Positions 16,268 to 25,505 of a stretch of DNA of 64,000 nt are shown here, piece after piece. Position 1 is the stretch's first letter. The number at the start of each line of letters is the position of its first letter. This DNA is from JANWVO01 sp037446555 (GTDB lineage: Bacteria > Acidobacteriota > Terriglobia > Bryobacterales > Bryobacteraceae). The DNA lies in the NCBI GenBank assembly GCA_037446555.1, contig JBBIIK010000003.1, forward strand, positions 1-64,000, given 5' to 3'. Under the pieces are notes generated by a model, which had not been told where the DNA came from, searched no databases, and was given only the letters and a program-made list of their open reading frames with translations. A program made the position numbers and the translations under genes.

Positions 16268-18781
16268 TCAGTTGGAGGTGGTCACCTGGAAGAAGAAAAT
16301 CCGGCCATCGACTTCCACTTGAAATACGTTTGGGCCGGCGAAGAAACCGGTGCGGACTTCGGCCATCCAGGAGTTCGGATACACGCTGTCTGAGGAAGAG
16401 ACGTCGCGGACAACGCCGCCGCCGGAGACGGGGGCGACGCGCGGCGTGATCTCCGTCATGGGCAGGCCGGCGCGGTCATGGATGCGGAAATAGACGCGGA
16501 CAGTGGACAGAATCCGGGGTTCGCGCGGGCTGGTGCGGAGGACGACGAGGGACTCCGGGCCGCTGCCGGTGACGCCGAGCCAATAGGGGATGCGGATCTC
16601 CTGAAGGGGAGCCGGGGGCTCTTCGGGTCCGGGGTCCGGCTCGACGTCGCCGCCGCCATCATCGCCCCCTTCGCCTTCGCCCTCGCCTTCCAAGCGCTGG
16701 CTGGCATTGCGGCCCCCGGACTTGGAGGCCGCGCCAGTGGCGTCCTCTCCCGATTCGGGCGCCTTCACGACCTCGCGAACCGTCAGGAAGCCCTGATAGG
16801 TGCCGGAGGCGAGACCGGCGGCGCGGAAGCGAACGGTGAGCGTGGCGGATTCCCCGGGCGCGACGGCGACCTCGGCGGGCTCGATTTCGGGGCGCACCTC
16901 ATCGGAGGACTCGACCTCGACAGCGAGTGTCACGGACCTGTCTGCGAGATTGCGGAGGCGGAGTTCGCGCTCCTGTTCGACGTCCGGACCGCTGGCACCG
17001 AAGCTGAGCGAGACGGGGTCGGCAGCGAGCATGGACTTCATGCTGCGGGCAAGATCGAGCATGCCGGCGCCGCCGGAGTTGACCGGCGCGGTTTCGCCTG
17101 TCGATAGGCGGAAGGGCTGGGCGGCGTTGACGAGCAGAGAGCGCAAGACATCAGGGCCGAGGCCGGGGCGTGCGGCTTTGAGCACGGCCGCAGCGCCTGC
17201 GACGAGCGGGGCAGAGAAACTGGTTCCGGAGAGGCTGGCGTAGCCGTCCGGGCTGCAGATGTCGCAGGCCCACGGATCGTCAAGGACGGCGGCGGTGTAG
17301 ACGGGAGAGCCGGTGGCGAGCAGGTCCGGCTTGATGCGAAGATCGACAGACGGGCCGCCGCTGGAGAAGGAGGAGATACGGTCCGGCAAGGCGCCGGGCG
17401 CGGGGAAGCGGAGGGTGACCTGGAGATCTTCGAAGAAGGTGAGGTAGTCCTTGAGGCGCGTGCCATCGCTGTTGCGGATGAAGAGGCCCGGGATCGTCGG
17501 GTTCTCGTCCACGTTCATGATGACGAGGTCCTCGGGCGAGCCACTGGGAGGGGAGGCGGTGTTGAAGACAATGGCGGCGGGGGCGCCGGCGGCGGCGGCG
17601 TAAGCGAGCTTTTCGTAAAAGAAGCACTCGCCGCGTTCGATGAGGGGGATCTTGTTTGCCAGGGCGTCTTCGGGATAGGGGCTGCAACCGTAGCGGTCGC
17701 CGAACCACGCAGCGTCGGCCAGGGGCGCCATGACCGGCTCCAGCGACTGCACGTTGCTGGAAGCCTGGGCGGGCGCGGGGAGCCCGACAGAGGGAACGAC
17801 CTGCGTGACATCTTCCGGGGCGGCGTCGTTGGAACCGGCGGCGATCACCTTTGTGGAGGCCGCGGTGTCATCGACAGTCATGGGGCCGGAGGTATTGCCG
17901 GCGGCGGTGACGACGACGATGCCGGCTTCGATGGCGTTGCGGACGGCGTCGGCAAGGGGGTCTTCTTCGGAGGGCAGCGCGCCGACCGAGCCGAAACTCA
18001 TGTTGACGACGTCCATGCCGTCCTTGACGGCCCAGTCGAGCGCCTGGAGCACGACGTCGCTGTAGATGAGGCCGTCGCCGGGGTTGCTGACGCGGTAGAC
18101 GCCGAGCAGGGCGGCGGGGGCCATGCCGGAGATGACCCCGCGCGGGCTTTCGTGGCGGAGACCTGCGGCCACCATGGCGACGGCTGCGCCGTGGCCGTCG
18201 CTGTCGCGGGCGGACTGGCCGTCGAAGCTGCGGGCGACGATGATCTTGGCGTTGGTGAGAGCGAGGTTCTCCTCGGCGGGTTCGCTGACGCGGGGGTAGC
18301 CTTCCGGCATTTGCCAGTCTTCGGGGGGCTGGAAACCGGGGTGGCGGGGATCGATGCCGGTGTCGAGGATCGCGATCTTGGCGCCCTTGCCGGCGTTTTC
18401 GATACCGCCGGCCAGATCCCATGCTTCAGCGGCTTTGTGGTTGGCGAGAGCGCGGTTCAGGAAGAGTTCGTAGACGCGAACGGGAGTGACGCGGCGGACG
18501 CCGGGCAGACGGCGGAGGGCATCGGGGTCGGGCGCATCGACGACGGCAGCGTTGAGCACGGTGTCGAGAGTGGCGCGAATGCGGCCGCGGTGGGCGCGGA
18601 GGAGGCCTTCGGCGCGCTGGCGTTCGGCGCGAATCTCGGCCCGGCGGCGCTCGGGCTGCGCGTGGCGAATGGCCGGGGCGCCGGTGAATTCCACGATGTA
18701 GCGCCCGGGCACGGGCTCCTGCGCGGCCAAGGGTGTCAAGAGCCCCGGCAGCAGGAGGAGGAGAATCTTGCGAAGCATCAT
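16268..18781 (-). CDS. Secreted subtilisin-like (S8) serine protease with PA insert and C-terminal beta domains
   Basis: About 837 residues when started at the ATG at 18781, which has GAAGGAG seven bases upstream. A signal peptide (ILLLLLPGLLTPLAA) is followed by an inhibitor-I9-like propeptide (PGRYIVEFTGAPAI...). The S8 catalytic triad blocks are KIAILDTGIDPRHPGF (Asp), SDGHGAAVAMVAAG (His; Ala where Thr is usual) and LSGTSFSAPLVAGAAAVL (Ser). A PA-type domain is inserted before the Ser block. Toward the C-terminus, Fn3/immunoglobulin-like strands are interrupted by a Gly/Glu/Asp-rich linker near 16640-16690. It is probably an extracellular protein-degrading enzyme. Confidence 0.93.
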   Translation of the reverse strand: MMLRKILLLLLPGLLTPLAAQEPVPGRYIVEFTGAPAIRHAQPERRRAEIRAERQRAEGLLRAHRGRIRATLDTVLNAAVVDAPDPDALRRLPGVRRVTPVRVYELFLNRALANHKAAEAWDLAGGIENAGKGAKIAILDTGIDPRHPGFQPPEDWQMPEGYPRVSEPAEENLALTNAKIIVARSFDGQSARDSDGHGAAVAMVAAGLRHESPRGVISGMAPAALLGVYRVSNPGDGLIYSDVVLQALDWAVKDGMDVVNMSFGSVGALPSEEDPLADAVRNAIEAGIVVVTAAGNTSGPMTVDDTAASTKVIAAGSNDAAPEDVTQVVPSVGLPAPAQASSNVQSLEPVMAPLADAAWFGDRYGCSPYPEDALANKIPLIERGECFFYEKLAYAAAAGAPAAIVFNTASPPSGSPEDLVIMNVDENPTIPGLFIRNSDGTRLKDYLTFFEDLQVTLRFPAPGALPDRISSFSSGGPSVDLRIKPDLLATGSPVYTAAVLDDPWACDICSPDGYASLSGTSFSAPLVAGAAAVLKAARPGLGPDVLRSLLVNAAQPFRLSTGETAPVNSGGAGMLDLARSMKSMLAADPVSLSFGASGPDVEQERELRLRNLADRSVTLAVEVESSDEVRPEIEPAEVAVAPGESATLTVRFRAAGLASGTYQGFLTVREVVKAPESGEDATGAASKSGGRNASQRLEGEGEGEGGDDGGGDVEPDPGPEEPPAPLQEIRIPYWLGVTGSGPESLVVLRTSPREPRILSTVRVYFRIHDRAGLPMTEITPRVAPVSGGGVVRDVSSSDSVYPNSWMAEVRTGFFAGPNVFQVEVDGRIFFFQVTTSN

Positions 18782-18932
18782 CCGACTGCTCCTTCGGAAC
18801 CGGGCCCGGCCCCGGCCGGCGGGCACACTCTACCAAGATGCATCGGCGGCAAACTCTGTTCCCAGAATAGTCCCGCCGTGCTTGCCCGGTAAACCCGCAA
18901 TTTCGCCTGAATTCCGATCCTGGAAACACGCA

Positions 18933-18955
18933 GGGGGCGGCAGGCTGCCGCCCCC
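18933..18955 (-). terminator. GC hairpin after htrA, possible terminator
   Basis: A perfect 10-bp stem (18933-18942 with 18946-18955) with a three-base loop, located 26 bases past the htrA stop on the minus strand. The following T content is weak, so Rho-independent action is only possible. The rest of the 199-bp spacer (18782-18980) shows nothing else apart from the subtilase ribosome site. Confidence 0.45.
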
Positions 18956-18980
18956 GGGGACAAGCCGGGCACCGGACGCC

Positions 18981-20600
18981 TCACTTGTTGAGGATGCCGG
19001 ACAAATAGACGCCAACCCACTGGCGCTGCCCGCGGGCATTGGGCGCGGAGCGCATGACCTTGAAGGCGACCGCATCGCCGCGCTTGAGCGAGGACTGGAT
19101 GCGCTTGACGTCCTCGAAGCTGGCGACGGGTTTGCGGTTGATGTTGACGATGATGTCGCCGGTGCGGAGGCCGATCTCCTCGGCGAAGGAGTCCTCCTCG
19201 ACGACGGTGACCTCGACGCCGCCCTGTTGCGTGAAGTCAAGCTGCTTGCGGCGCTCTTCGGTGAGCGGGCGGATGCCAATGCCGAAGCGGGCCGAGCTCT
19301 GTTCGCCCTTGCCGTCCTCGGGCTCATCCATCTCGCGGCGGCCGCCGAGAACGGCGAGGTCGTCCTTGAAGACCTTGTCGCGCTCCTCGATGGTGACCCG
19401 GGTCTGGCCCCTCTTTCCGTCGCGGTCGATTTCGAGGACGGCTTCCGAGCCGATGGGCATTTCCGAGATACGGCTGACGAGGTCGTTGCCGTCCTTGACG
19501 GGTTTGCCGTTGAGGGCGAGGATGACGTCATCGCCTTTGACGCCGGCCTTGTCGGCGGGCCCGCCGGGGACGACGCGCTCGACGATGATACCGTGATCAA
19601 AACCGTAGGCCTGGAGCGTCTTGCGGATCTGCTCCTCGTCGCGCGGGAAGCTGATGCCGATGGAGCCGCGAACGACGCGTCCGGCGCGGATGATGCTGTT
19701 GTAGGACTTGACGGCGGTGTTGATGGGCAGAGCGAAGCCGATGCCCTCGTAACCGCCGGAGTTGGTGGCAATCATGGTGTTGACGCCGATGACCTCGCCG
19801 CGAATGTTGACGAGCGGGCCGCCAGAGTTGCCGGGGTTGATGGCGGCGTCGGTCTGGATGAAGCGCTGGAACTGCTGGGGGGTGTTGAGGTCGCGGCCGA
19901 GGGCGGAGACGATGCCGACGGTGACGGTCTTGTCGAGCTCGAAGGGGGCGCCGATGGCGATGGCCCACTCGCCGACCTGGACGCCGTCGGAGTTGGCGAC
20001 CTTGACGGCGGGCAGAGGGCGGCCGGCGTCGATCTTGATGACGGCGATGTCGAGTTCGGGATCGGAGCCGACCAAGCGCGCCTTGTAATCGTTGGGATCG
20101 CCGGAGAGCCGCACCTTGATGGACGTGGCCTTATCGACGACGTGGAGGTTTGTCATGATGTAGCCGTTGCGGTCGACGATGAAGCCGGAGCCGGTGCCCT
20201 CGCGGCGGCGGGGCATGGGCGGCTGGCCGAACGGCGATTCGAAGAAGCGGCGGAAGGGGCCGGGGATGATGCTGTCGTCCTGCCTGTCGCCGCCTTCGGG
20301 TTCCTGCGGGGCGCGGCGGCGCTGGGTGGGCTGAACGCGGTATTCGGAGGTGATGTAGACGACCGAGGGCTCGAGCAACTGGGCGATGCGGGTGAATTCG
20401 TTGTCGTTCTTGACCACCGGGGGGATGGTGATGGGCGCGGCGTCAGGCGCAACGGCCTGGGAGCGCGCGGAGGTGACGCTCGTGGTGAAGGCCGCGCCGA
20501 GCACGATGAGCAGCGCAGCGGCGAACATCACGATGGAGACAGCAGCCCAGCGCTCGCGCGCCAGCCGCCCCAACCAGTAACGAACAGCGTCCTTTTTCAT
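18981..20600 (-). CDS. htrA: HtrA/DegP-family periplasmic serine protease with two PDZ domains
   Basis: A 539-residue Do-like protease. One N-terminal membrane anchor or signal (about residues 20-40, AVSIVMFAAALLIVLGAAF) is followed by the trypsin-like domain with H153 (TNLHVVD), D184 (ELDIAVIKID) and S259 (NPGNSGGPL). Two PDZ domains follow (about 310-400, starting GIIVERVVPGGPADKAGVKGDD, and 440-530). It degrades or refolds damaged envelope proteins. A basic, proline-rich insert at residues 90-135 precedes the protease domain. AAGGAG is 14 bases before the ATG, further than usual. Confidence 0.94.
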   Translation of the reverse strand: MKKDAVRYWLGRLARERWAAVSIVMFAAALLIVLGAAFTTSVTSARSQAVAPDAAPITIPPVVKNDNEFTRIAQLLEPSVVYITSEYRVQPTQRRRAPQEPEGGDRQDDSIIPGPFRRFFESPFGQPPMPRRREGTGSGFIVDRNGYIMTNLHVVDKATSIKVRLSGDPNDYKARLVGSDPELDIAVIKIDAGRPLPAVKVANSDGVQVGEWAIAIGAPFELDKTVTVGIVSALGRDLNTPQQFQRFIQTDAAINPGNSGGPLVNIRGEVIGVNTMIATNSGGYEGIGFALPINTAVKSYNSIIRAGRVVRGSIGISFPRDEEQIRKTLQAYGFDHGIIVERVVPGGPADKAGVKGDDVILALNGKPVKDGNDLVSRISEMPIGSEAVLEIDRDGKRGQTRVTIEERDKVFKDDLAVLGGRREMDEPEDGKGEQSSARFGIGIRPLTEERRKQLDFTQQGGVEVTVVEEDSFAEEIGLRTGDIIVNINRKPVASFEDVKRIQSSLKRGDAVAFKVMRSAPNARGQRQWVGVYLSGILNK

Positions 20601-20629
20601 GGAGAAATCGAAGGCTCCTTGTTCTGCTG

Positions 20630-21517
20630 TCAGGCTCTAATTTCTGGATGTCCGGCAGCGGCCGCGGGTTTCAGCTCCACCAGGACGATGGCGGCGAGGA
20701 TGAGGGCCGCACCGGCAAGCGTGGCGGCCGTCCAGCGCTCTCCCGCTGCCGCCCAGGCGACCACGCCGGCGAAGACGGGCTCGAGAGCGAAGATCAGCGC
20801 CGCCCGCGCGGCCGAAGTCTGTCCCTGAGCCCAAGTATAGAGCACGAAGGACAGTGCGGTAGCGAGCACGCTGGTGGTTGCCAGCGCCCAGAGGAGGCGT
20901 GGCGTCCAGGCGATGCGCGCCGGCTCGATCCATGCCGCCGCCCAGGAGAGGACGGCGACGGAGGCGATTTGCATCAGGCTGAGCCGCTCGAAGTCCATCC
21001 GCCGCGAATATCGTTCCACTGCCAGAATGTGCCCGGCGAACGCCACGGCGCAGCCTGCGGTGAGCAGGTCGCCGCGGTTCCAGTCCGCCGGCAGGCCGCC
21101 GCTGAGGAAGGCCGTGCCGGCGGCCGCCAGGGCAGCGCCGGCGAGCTCCATCGCGCGGGGCCTGATGCGATAGACGAGCGAGGCGAGCAAAGGTACCAGG
21201 ACGACGTAGAGGCCGGTGATGAAGGCGGAGTTGGAGGCGGTGGTCCAACGAAGGCCGGCTGTCTGGAGGGCGTAGCCCAGAAAGAGGAGGAGGCCGCAGA
21301 GCGCGCCGCCGAACCAGGCGACGGGGCTGCGCCGGAAGAGCCGGGCGCGGAGCCAGAAGGCGAGCAGGAGGGAGGCGAGGGAGAAGCGCAGAGCGAGGAA
21401 GAGGAAGGTAGAGACGTCCTCGAGCGCGCCTTTGACGACAACGAAAGTGGCGCCCCAGAGGAAGGCGACGGAAGCGAGGGCGAGCTCGGCGCGCAGGCGC
21501 GGGGAAGGGGGCCTCAT
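20630..21517 (-). CDS. EamA/DMT-family membrane transporter
   Basis: A 295-residue protein with ten predicted transmembrane helices in two EamA repeats. The first begins ALASVAFLWGATFVVVKGAL and the second near GDLLTAGCAVAFAGHI; ALIFALEPVFAGVVAWAAAGE is a typical EamA end motif. Family members export metabolites or amino acids. The ATG at 21517 overlaps the stop of the upstream peptidase gene (ATGA), which fixes the start and shows translational coupling. A role in exporting a product of that peptidase is possible but speculative. Confidence 0.9.
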   Translation of the reverse strand: MRPPSPRLRAELALASVAFLWGATFVVVKGALEDVSTFLFLALRFSLASLLLAFWLRARLFRRSPVAWFGGALCGLLLFLGYALQTAGLRWTTASNSAFITGLYVVLVPLLASLVYRIRPRAMELAGAALAAAGTAFLSGGLPADWNRGDLLTAGCAVAFAGHILAVERYSRRMDFERLSLMQIASVAVLSWAAAWIEPARIAWTPRLLWALATTSVLATALSFVLYTWAQGQTSAARAALIFALEPVFAGVVAWAAAGERWTAATLAGAALILAAIVLVELKPAAAAGHPEIRA

Positions 21518-22788
21518 GAGGCGGGAAGGCTCTCCAGGAGCAGCGCGGCCAGCAGGGCGATGCGGCGGAGGCCCAGTTCGCGGCCTTCGGGGGAATACCA
21601 CTCGTTGGGCGTGTGCGCGCCGCCGCCAGAGCCGCCGGCGCCGATGGAAATGGCCGGCAGGCCCATGGAGAGGGGGATGTTGGCGTCGGTGGAGGCGCAG
21701 TCGGGCTCGGCTCGGATGCCGAGCGCGGCGTCGACGCTGCGGATGGCGGCCAGCAAGGGGCTGTCCGGGGGCAGTTCGCCGCCGGGGCGGGCGCCGGTTT
21801 CGCGGAGGCGGGAGCCGATGCGGCCGAGGCGGGCCTGTTCGTTTTCAAAGCGGACGGCGCGTTCGACAACGGAGGCGAGTTCTGCGGCGAGATCGTCGAG
21901 CGCGGCGGCGCTCTGGCTGCGGAGATCGACCTTGACGCGAGCCGAGGAGGGGATGGCGTTGACGGTGGCGCCGCCCTCGATGACGCCGAAGTTCCAGCTG
22001 CCGGGGGCAGCGGGGGGCGAGGCGGCGCGCTCTTCGCAGAACCATGCGATGGCGCGGGCCAGGGCGTGGACGGGATTGGCCATGCCGCGGTCCGACCAGG
22101 AGTGGCCGCCGGGGCCGGAGATCGTGATTTCAAAGCGGCGGCAGGCGAGCGCCTGGGCGGTGATGTGGTGGATGTCGGGGCCGTCGAGGACGATGAGGGA
22201 GTGGAGCCGGGATGCAAAGGGGGACTGCTGGCAGAGATAGCGCATGCCGCTCAGGTTGCCCTCGCCCTCCTCGCAGACATTGGCCACGAAGAGGAGCTGG
22301 CGGGCGGCGACTGCGCCGGGAACTTCGGCCAGCGCGCGGGCCAGGGCGGCAAGGGCGGCGAGGCCGGCGCCGTTGTCGGACACGCCGGGGCCGAGGAACA
22401 TGCCGCTGTCCTGTAGACGGATGTCTTCGGGCCGGCGGGGGGCGAGCACAGTGTCAAGGTGGGCTGTGATGGCCACCAGAGGCCCCGGGCGGAGCGAGGG
22501 CAGATGGGCGACGACGTTGCCAGCGCGGTCGATTTTGGCCGTCCAGCCGAACGAGGCCAGCAGCGCGGCCATGGCTTCGGCGCGGGACCCTTCCTGGAAG
22601 GTGGGGGCGGGGATGCGGCAGAGCATCAGGTGCTGCTCGTCGATCCACTGGCGGCGGCGGGCGAACCAACTGAGCAGTTCCGCCATGGACGGCCGCTCGG
22701 CCAGCCCGGCGGCGCGCGCCGGGTGGGCAGGCGAGTCGAGGGGAGCGGCCGTGTTGCGTCTGGCGGCCAAGTCGAAGGGCCGGGGCAT
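21514..22788 (-). CDS. M20-family metallopeptidase (PepT/ArgE-like)
   Basis: A 424-residue dinuclear zinc hydrolase. Metal and catalytic blocks are AITAHLDTVL (His, Asp), PGVSDNGAGLAAL (bridging Asp), VANVCEEGEGN (catalytic Glu pair) and a terminal AHTPNEWY (His). A lid/dimerisation domain with ISGPGGHSW lies between. The family cleaves peptides or N-acyl bonds; the SGPGGHSW lid is common in PepT-like members. Neither candidate start (22788, or the methionine at 22686) has a good ribosome site; the longer form is given. Confidence 0.88.
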   Translation of the reverse strand: MPRPFDLAARRNTAAPLDSPAHPARAAGLAERPSMAELLSWFARRRQWIDEQHLMLCRIPAPTFQEGSRAEAMAALLASFGWTAKIDRAGNVVAHLPSLRPGPLVAITAHLDTVLAPRRPEDIRLQDSGMFLGPGVSDNGAGLAALAALARALAEVPGAVAARQLLFVANVCEEGEGNLSGMRYLCQQSPFASRLHSLIVLDGPDIHHITAQALACRRFEITISGPGGHSWSDRGMANPVHALARAIAWFCEERAASPPAAPGSWNFGVIEGGATVNAIPSSARVKVDLRSQSAAALDDLAAELASVVERAVRFENEQARLGRIGSRLRETGARPGGELPPDSPLLAAIRSVDAALGIRAEPDCASTDANIPLSMGLPAISIGAGGSGGGAHTPNEWYSPEGRELGLRRIALLAALLLESLPAS

Positions 22789-22902
22789 GAACTAAATCCA
22801 GTGTAGCGCTTCGGCCCGGATGCTCCCGCGATTCCCTTAAAAGGGCTTCAGGCCGCGCCGATACGCAAAGCGGGGCCCGCGCGGAGGCGGGCGCAGAGCC
22901 AC

Positions 22903-23769
22903 ATGTACATTCTGATTGGAATTGTCGTCGTCTTCGGTTCGATCATTGGCGGATATCTGCTGGAGCACGGGAACCTGCACGTACTGCTCCAGCCGGCAGA
23001 GTTGGTGATCATTGGAGGCGCGGCGCTGGGCACGGTATTCATTGCTAATCCCCTGCATACGATCATCGCGATTCTCAAGGGGCTGCTGGCAGCGCTGAAG
23101 GGATCGCCCTACAATGCGGCGTTTTATCTGGAGCAGCTGAAGATGCTGAACGACGTGTTTGTGTATGCGCGCAAGCACGGGATGGCGAAGCTCGAGGGGG
23201 ATCTGGACGAGCCGGCCAAGAGTCAGGTGTTCAGCAAGTATCCGAAGTTTCTGGCCGACCATCATGCGCTGCATTTCTTCTGTGACACGGTGCGGATGGC
23301 GATTTCGGGCGGGGTGGGGCACCTGGAGCTGGATCAACTGATGGAGCTCGACATCGAGACGCACCATCATGAGGGGGGCGAGCCGGTGGCGGCGCTGACG
23401 ACGGTGGCGGACTCGCTGCCCGGGCTGGGCATTGTGGCGGCGGTGCTGGGGATGGTAATCACGATGGGCTCGATCGGCGGACCGCCCGAGGAGGTGGGGC
23501 ACAAGGTGGCGGCGGCGCTGGTAGGGACGTTCCTGGGCATTCTGCTGTGCTACGGGCTGTTCGGGCCGCTTGCTTCGAACATGAGCAAGATCAACGAGGC
23601 GCATGGGCAGTATCTGAACATGCTGCGGATGGGGGTGCTGGCGTTTATCAAGGGAATGCCGCCGTCGCTGGCGGTGGAGTTTGCGCGGCGTTCGATTCCG
23701 CCGCACCTGAGGCCGTCGTTCAAGGACACCGAGGCGACGCTGAAGGGCGCGGCGAAGGCGGCGGCGTAG
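22903..23769 (+). CDS. motA: Flagellar stator protein MotA
   Basis: A 288-residue stator subunit with four membrane helices: two N-terminal (ILIGIVVVFGSIIGGYLLEHG; ELVIIGGAALGTVFIANP) and two C-terminal (ADSLPGLGIVAAVLGMVITMG; VAAALVGTFLGILLCYGLFG). The conserved Pro lies in ADSLPGLGI at the ion channel. The cytoplasmic loop between helices 2 and 3 carries the charged segment that contacts FliG. The length and motifs match the E. coli-type, proton-driven MotA. motB starts 13 bp downstream. Confidence 0.95.
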   Translation: MYILIGIVVVFGSIIGGYLLEHGNLHVLLQPAELVIIGGAALGTVFIANPLHTIIAILKGLLAALKGSPYNAAFYLEQLKMLNDVFVYARKHGMAKLEGDLDEPAKSQVFSKYPKFLADHHALHFFCDTVRMAISGGVGHLELDQLMELDIETHHHEGGEPVAALTTVADSLPGLGIVAAVLGMVITMGSIGGPPEEVGHKVAAALVGTFLGILLCYGLFGPLASNMSKINEAHGQYLNMLRMGVLAFIKGMPPSLAVEFARRSIPPHLRPSFKDTEATLKGAAKAAA

Positions 23770-23782
23770 AGGAGGCGGGGGG

Positions 23783-24589
23783 ATGGCGACGCAGCCGAAC
23801 CCGGCGCCGGTGATCGTGATCCGGAAGAAGAAGGGCGGCCATGGGGGGCACCATGGCGGCGCGTGGAAGGTGGCCTACGCCGACTTTGTGACGGCGATGA
23901 TGGCGCTGTTCATCGTGCTGTGGCTGCTATCGAGCGACGAGAAGGTGCGCAAGGCGGTGGGCGGGTATTTTCAGGACCCGACGGGCAAGGGCAACCTCAT
24001 GGGGACGACGATGGCGGGCGCGGGCGAGGGGCTGCTGCTGTCGCAAGATGACATGGGCAAGCTGAAGGAGAAGCTGGAGCACGCGATGCGCGAGCTGCCG
24101 CAGTTCGAGCAGATGAAGCAGAACATCGAGATGACGGTGACGAGCGAGGGGCTGCGGATCGAGCTGCTGGAGAAGGAAGGGGGGATGTTTTTCGAGAGCG
24201 GGAATGCGAAGCCAACGGGGAAGGGATCGGAGCTGATCCGGATGCTGGGGGAGCAGTTGAAGGGGATTCCGAACAAGTTGCTGGTGGAGGGGCACACGGA
24301 CGCGAAGCCGTATTCGGCGGACCACGGGTATACGAACTGGGAGCTGTCGGCGGACCGGGCCAACAGCGCGCGCCGGCTGCTGGAGGAGAGCGGGGTGCCG
24401 CCATCGCAGATTGCGCAGATCCGCGGGTTTGCGGACCAGAAGCTGCGCAACGCGAAAGACCCGTATGATCCGGCGAACCGTCGGGTGTCGGTGCTGGTGC
24501 AGTACCGGGAGCACGTGGAGGCGCCGGCGGAGGGGAAGGGACCGGGCGAGAAGCCGAACGGCGGGGGGCATTCATCGGCGAACCACTGA
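23783..24589 (+). CDS. motB: Flagellar stator protein MotB
   Basis: A 268-residue partner of MotA. A basic N-terminus is followed by one membrane helix, AYADFVTAMMALFIVLWLL, with the proton-carrying D34. The C-terminal OmpA-like peptidoglycan-binding domain carries LLVEGHTDAKPYS, NWELSADRANSARRLLEESG and DPANRRVSVLV. The YADFVTAMM motif is E. coli-like and suggests proton coupling. GGAGG lies about 8-10 bases upstream of the ATG. It forms an operon with motA. Confidence 0.96.
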   Translation: MATQPNPAPVIVIRKKKGGHGGHHGGAWKVAYADFVTAMMALFIVLWLLSSDEKVRKAVGGYFQDPTGKGNLMGTTMAGAGEGLLLSQDDMGKLKEKLEHAMRELPQFEQMKQNIEMTVTSEGLRIELLEKEGGMFFESGNAKPTGKGSELIRMLGEQLKGIPNKLLVEGHTDAKPYSADHGYTNWELSADRANSARRLLEESGVPPSQIAQIRGFADQKLRNAKDPYDPANRRVSVLVQYREHVEAPAEGKGPGEKPNGGGHSSANH

Positions 24590-24682
24590 CAGTAGGCCCG
24601 GCCTGGCCGTTGCAAGGCGGCCGGAAGCGGCGGCATACTGAGAGCAACACCTTCTAAATCCAGGCAAGGAAAGCAAGTTGCT

Positions 24683-25156
24683 ATGGCTCAGGATCAGGAT
24701 GTGACCCTGTCGCCCGAGCGGCAGGCTCTTCGCGCCCGGGCGCAGGTGAGGCTGGTTCGGTCCGAGGAGGAAGGCTTCGGCATCCGGCGGCTGCCCGAGG
24801 GCGTTTACGGATTTTCGCAGTCGGCATCGAGCGAGGAGATTCCGCTGTTTGCGAAGCCCGCGTATGGCGCCTTCGAGGTGCACAAGCTGGCGGACGGAGA
24901 GGTGGCGTGGGTCGGCTATGTCAGCGAGAGCGACTGCCGCCGCTACGAGGAGGGCGAGGAGCCGTTCTCGATGGATCGGTACCCGGCGCCGTACGGGGAG
25001 GCCACGCGGCTGGTGAGCGTGCCGGCTTCACGGGTGGACCTTCGCAAGCCGCAGGTTCGCGAGAACGGGATGCCGATGCGGGTGGAAGTGGCGCCGCGGA
25101 TCGAGAAGATGGATCTGGCGGCGCAGGCGTATGCGCCGACAGCGAGTCTCGTTTAG
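24683..25156 (+). CDS. Hypothetical protein downstream of motAB
   Basis: A 157-residue soluble protein without signal peptide or membrane segment. I recognise no domain. It is rich in Glu and Arg and contains GVYGFSQSAS, ADGEVAWVGYVSESDCRRYEEGEEP and a Tyr/Pro-rich stretch (DRYPAPYGEATRLVSVP). It begins 93 bp after motB on the same strand, with a purine-rich AAGGAAAG upstream, so it may be co-transcribed with the stator genes. Codon use matches its neighbours, so it is probably a real gene. Confidence 0.65.
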   Translation: MAQDQDVTLSPERQALRARAQVRLVRSEEEGFGIRRLPEGVYGFSQSASSEEIPLFAKPAYGAFEVHKLADGEVAWVGYVSESDCRRYEEGEEPFSMDRYPAPYGEATRLVSVPASRVDLRKPQVRENGMPMRVEVAPRIEKMDLAAQAYAPTASLV

Positions 25157-25178
25157 ACTGGCGCGAAAGAAGCCAGTC

Positions 25179-25466
25179 TCAGGCTCGCGCGATTCCGAGG
25201 CGGGCCATCTCCAAGCGAAGCCGGCGGCTGGAGACCGCTCCGAGCAGTTCGCCGTCTTCCATCATGGCAGGCGCAAGCCCGCAGTGTCCGAGGCATCGCG
25301 CTGCGGTGACGCGGATGTCGGCGTCAGAACCCGCGCACGCCTCTTCCAAAGCGTGCAGCAGGCCTTCCGAACCCTGGCGGCGGCACTCCTCTCCGGTGCA
25401 GACCACAAAGACGTGGCGGCCACAGCAAGGGCGCGCCGCCTTCTGCCTTTCGGCGGTAGCTGGCAT
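25179..25466 (-). CDS. Thioredoxin-like [2Fe-2S] ferredoxin
   Basis: A 95-residue protein with the thioredoxin-like ferredoxin/NuoE pattern: HVFVVCTGEECRRQGSEGLL (first two Cys) and ARCLGHCGLAPAMM (second two). The four cysteines can hold one 2Fe-2S cluster. AGGGG lies about nine bases before the ATG. It is 39 bp downstream of the radical SAM gene on the same strand, so the two probably share a transcript. A role as its electron donor is a reasonable guess. Confidence 0.85.
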   Translation of the reverse strand: MPATAERQKAARPCCGRHVFVVCTGEECRRQGSEGLLHALEEACAGSDADIRVTAARCLGHCGLAPAMMEDGELLGAVSSRRLRLEMARLGIARA

Positions 25467-25505
25467 GGATCATTCCCCTCAGAATGAGCACGTCGTCCTG
25501 AAACC

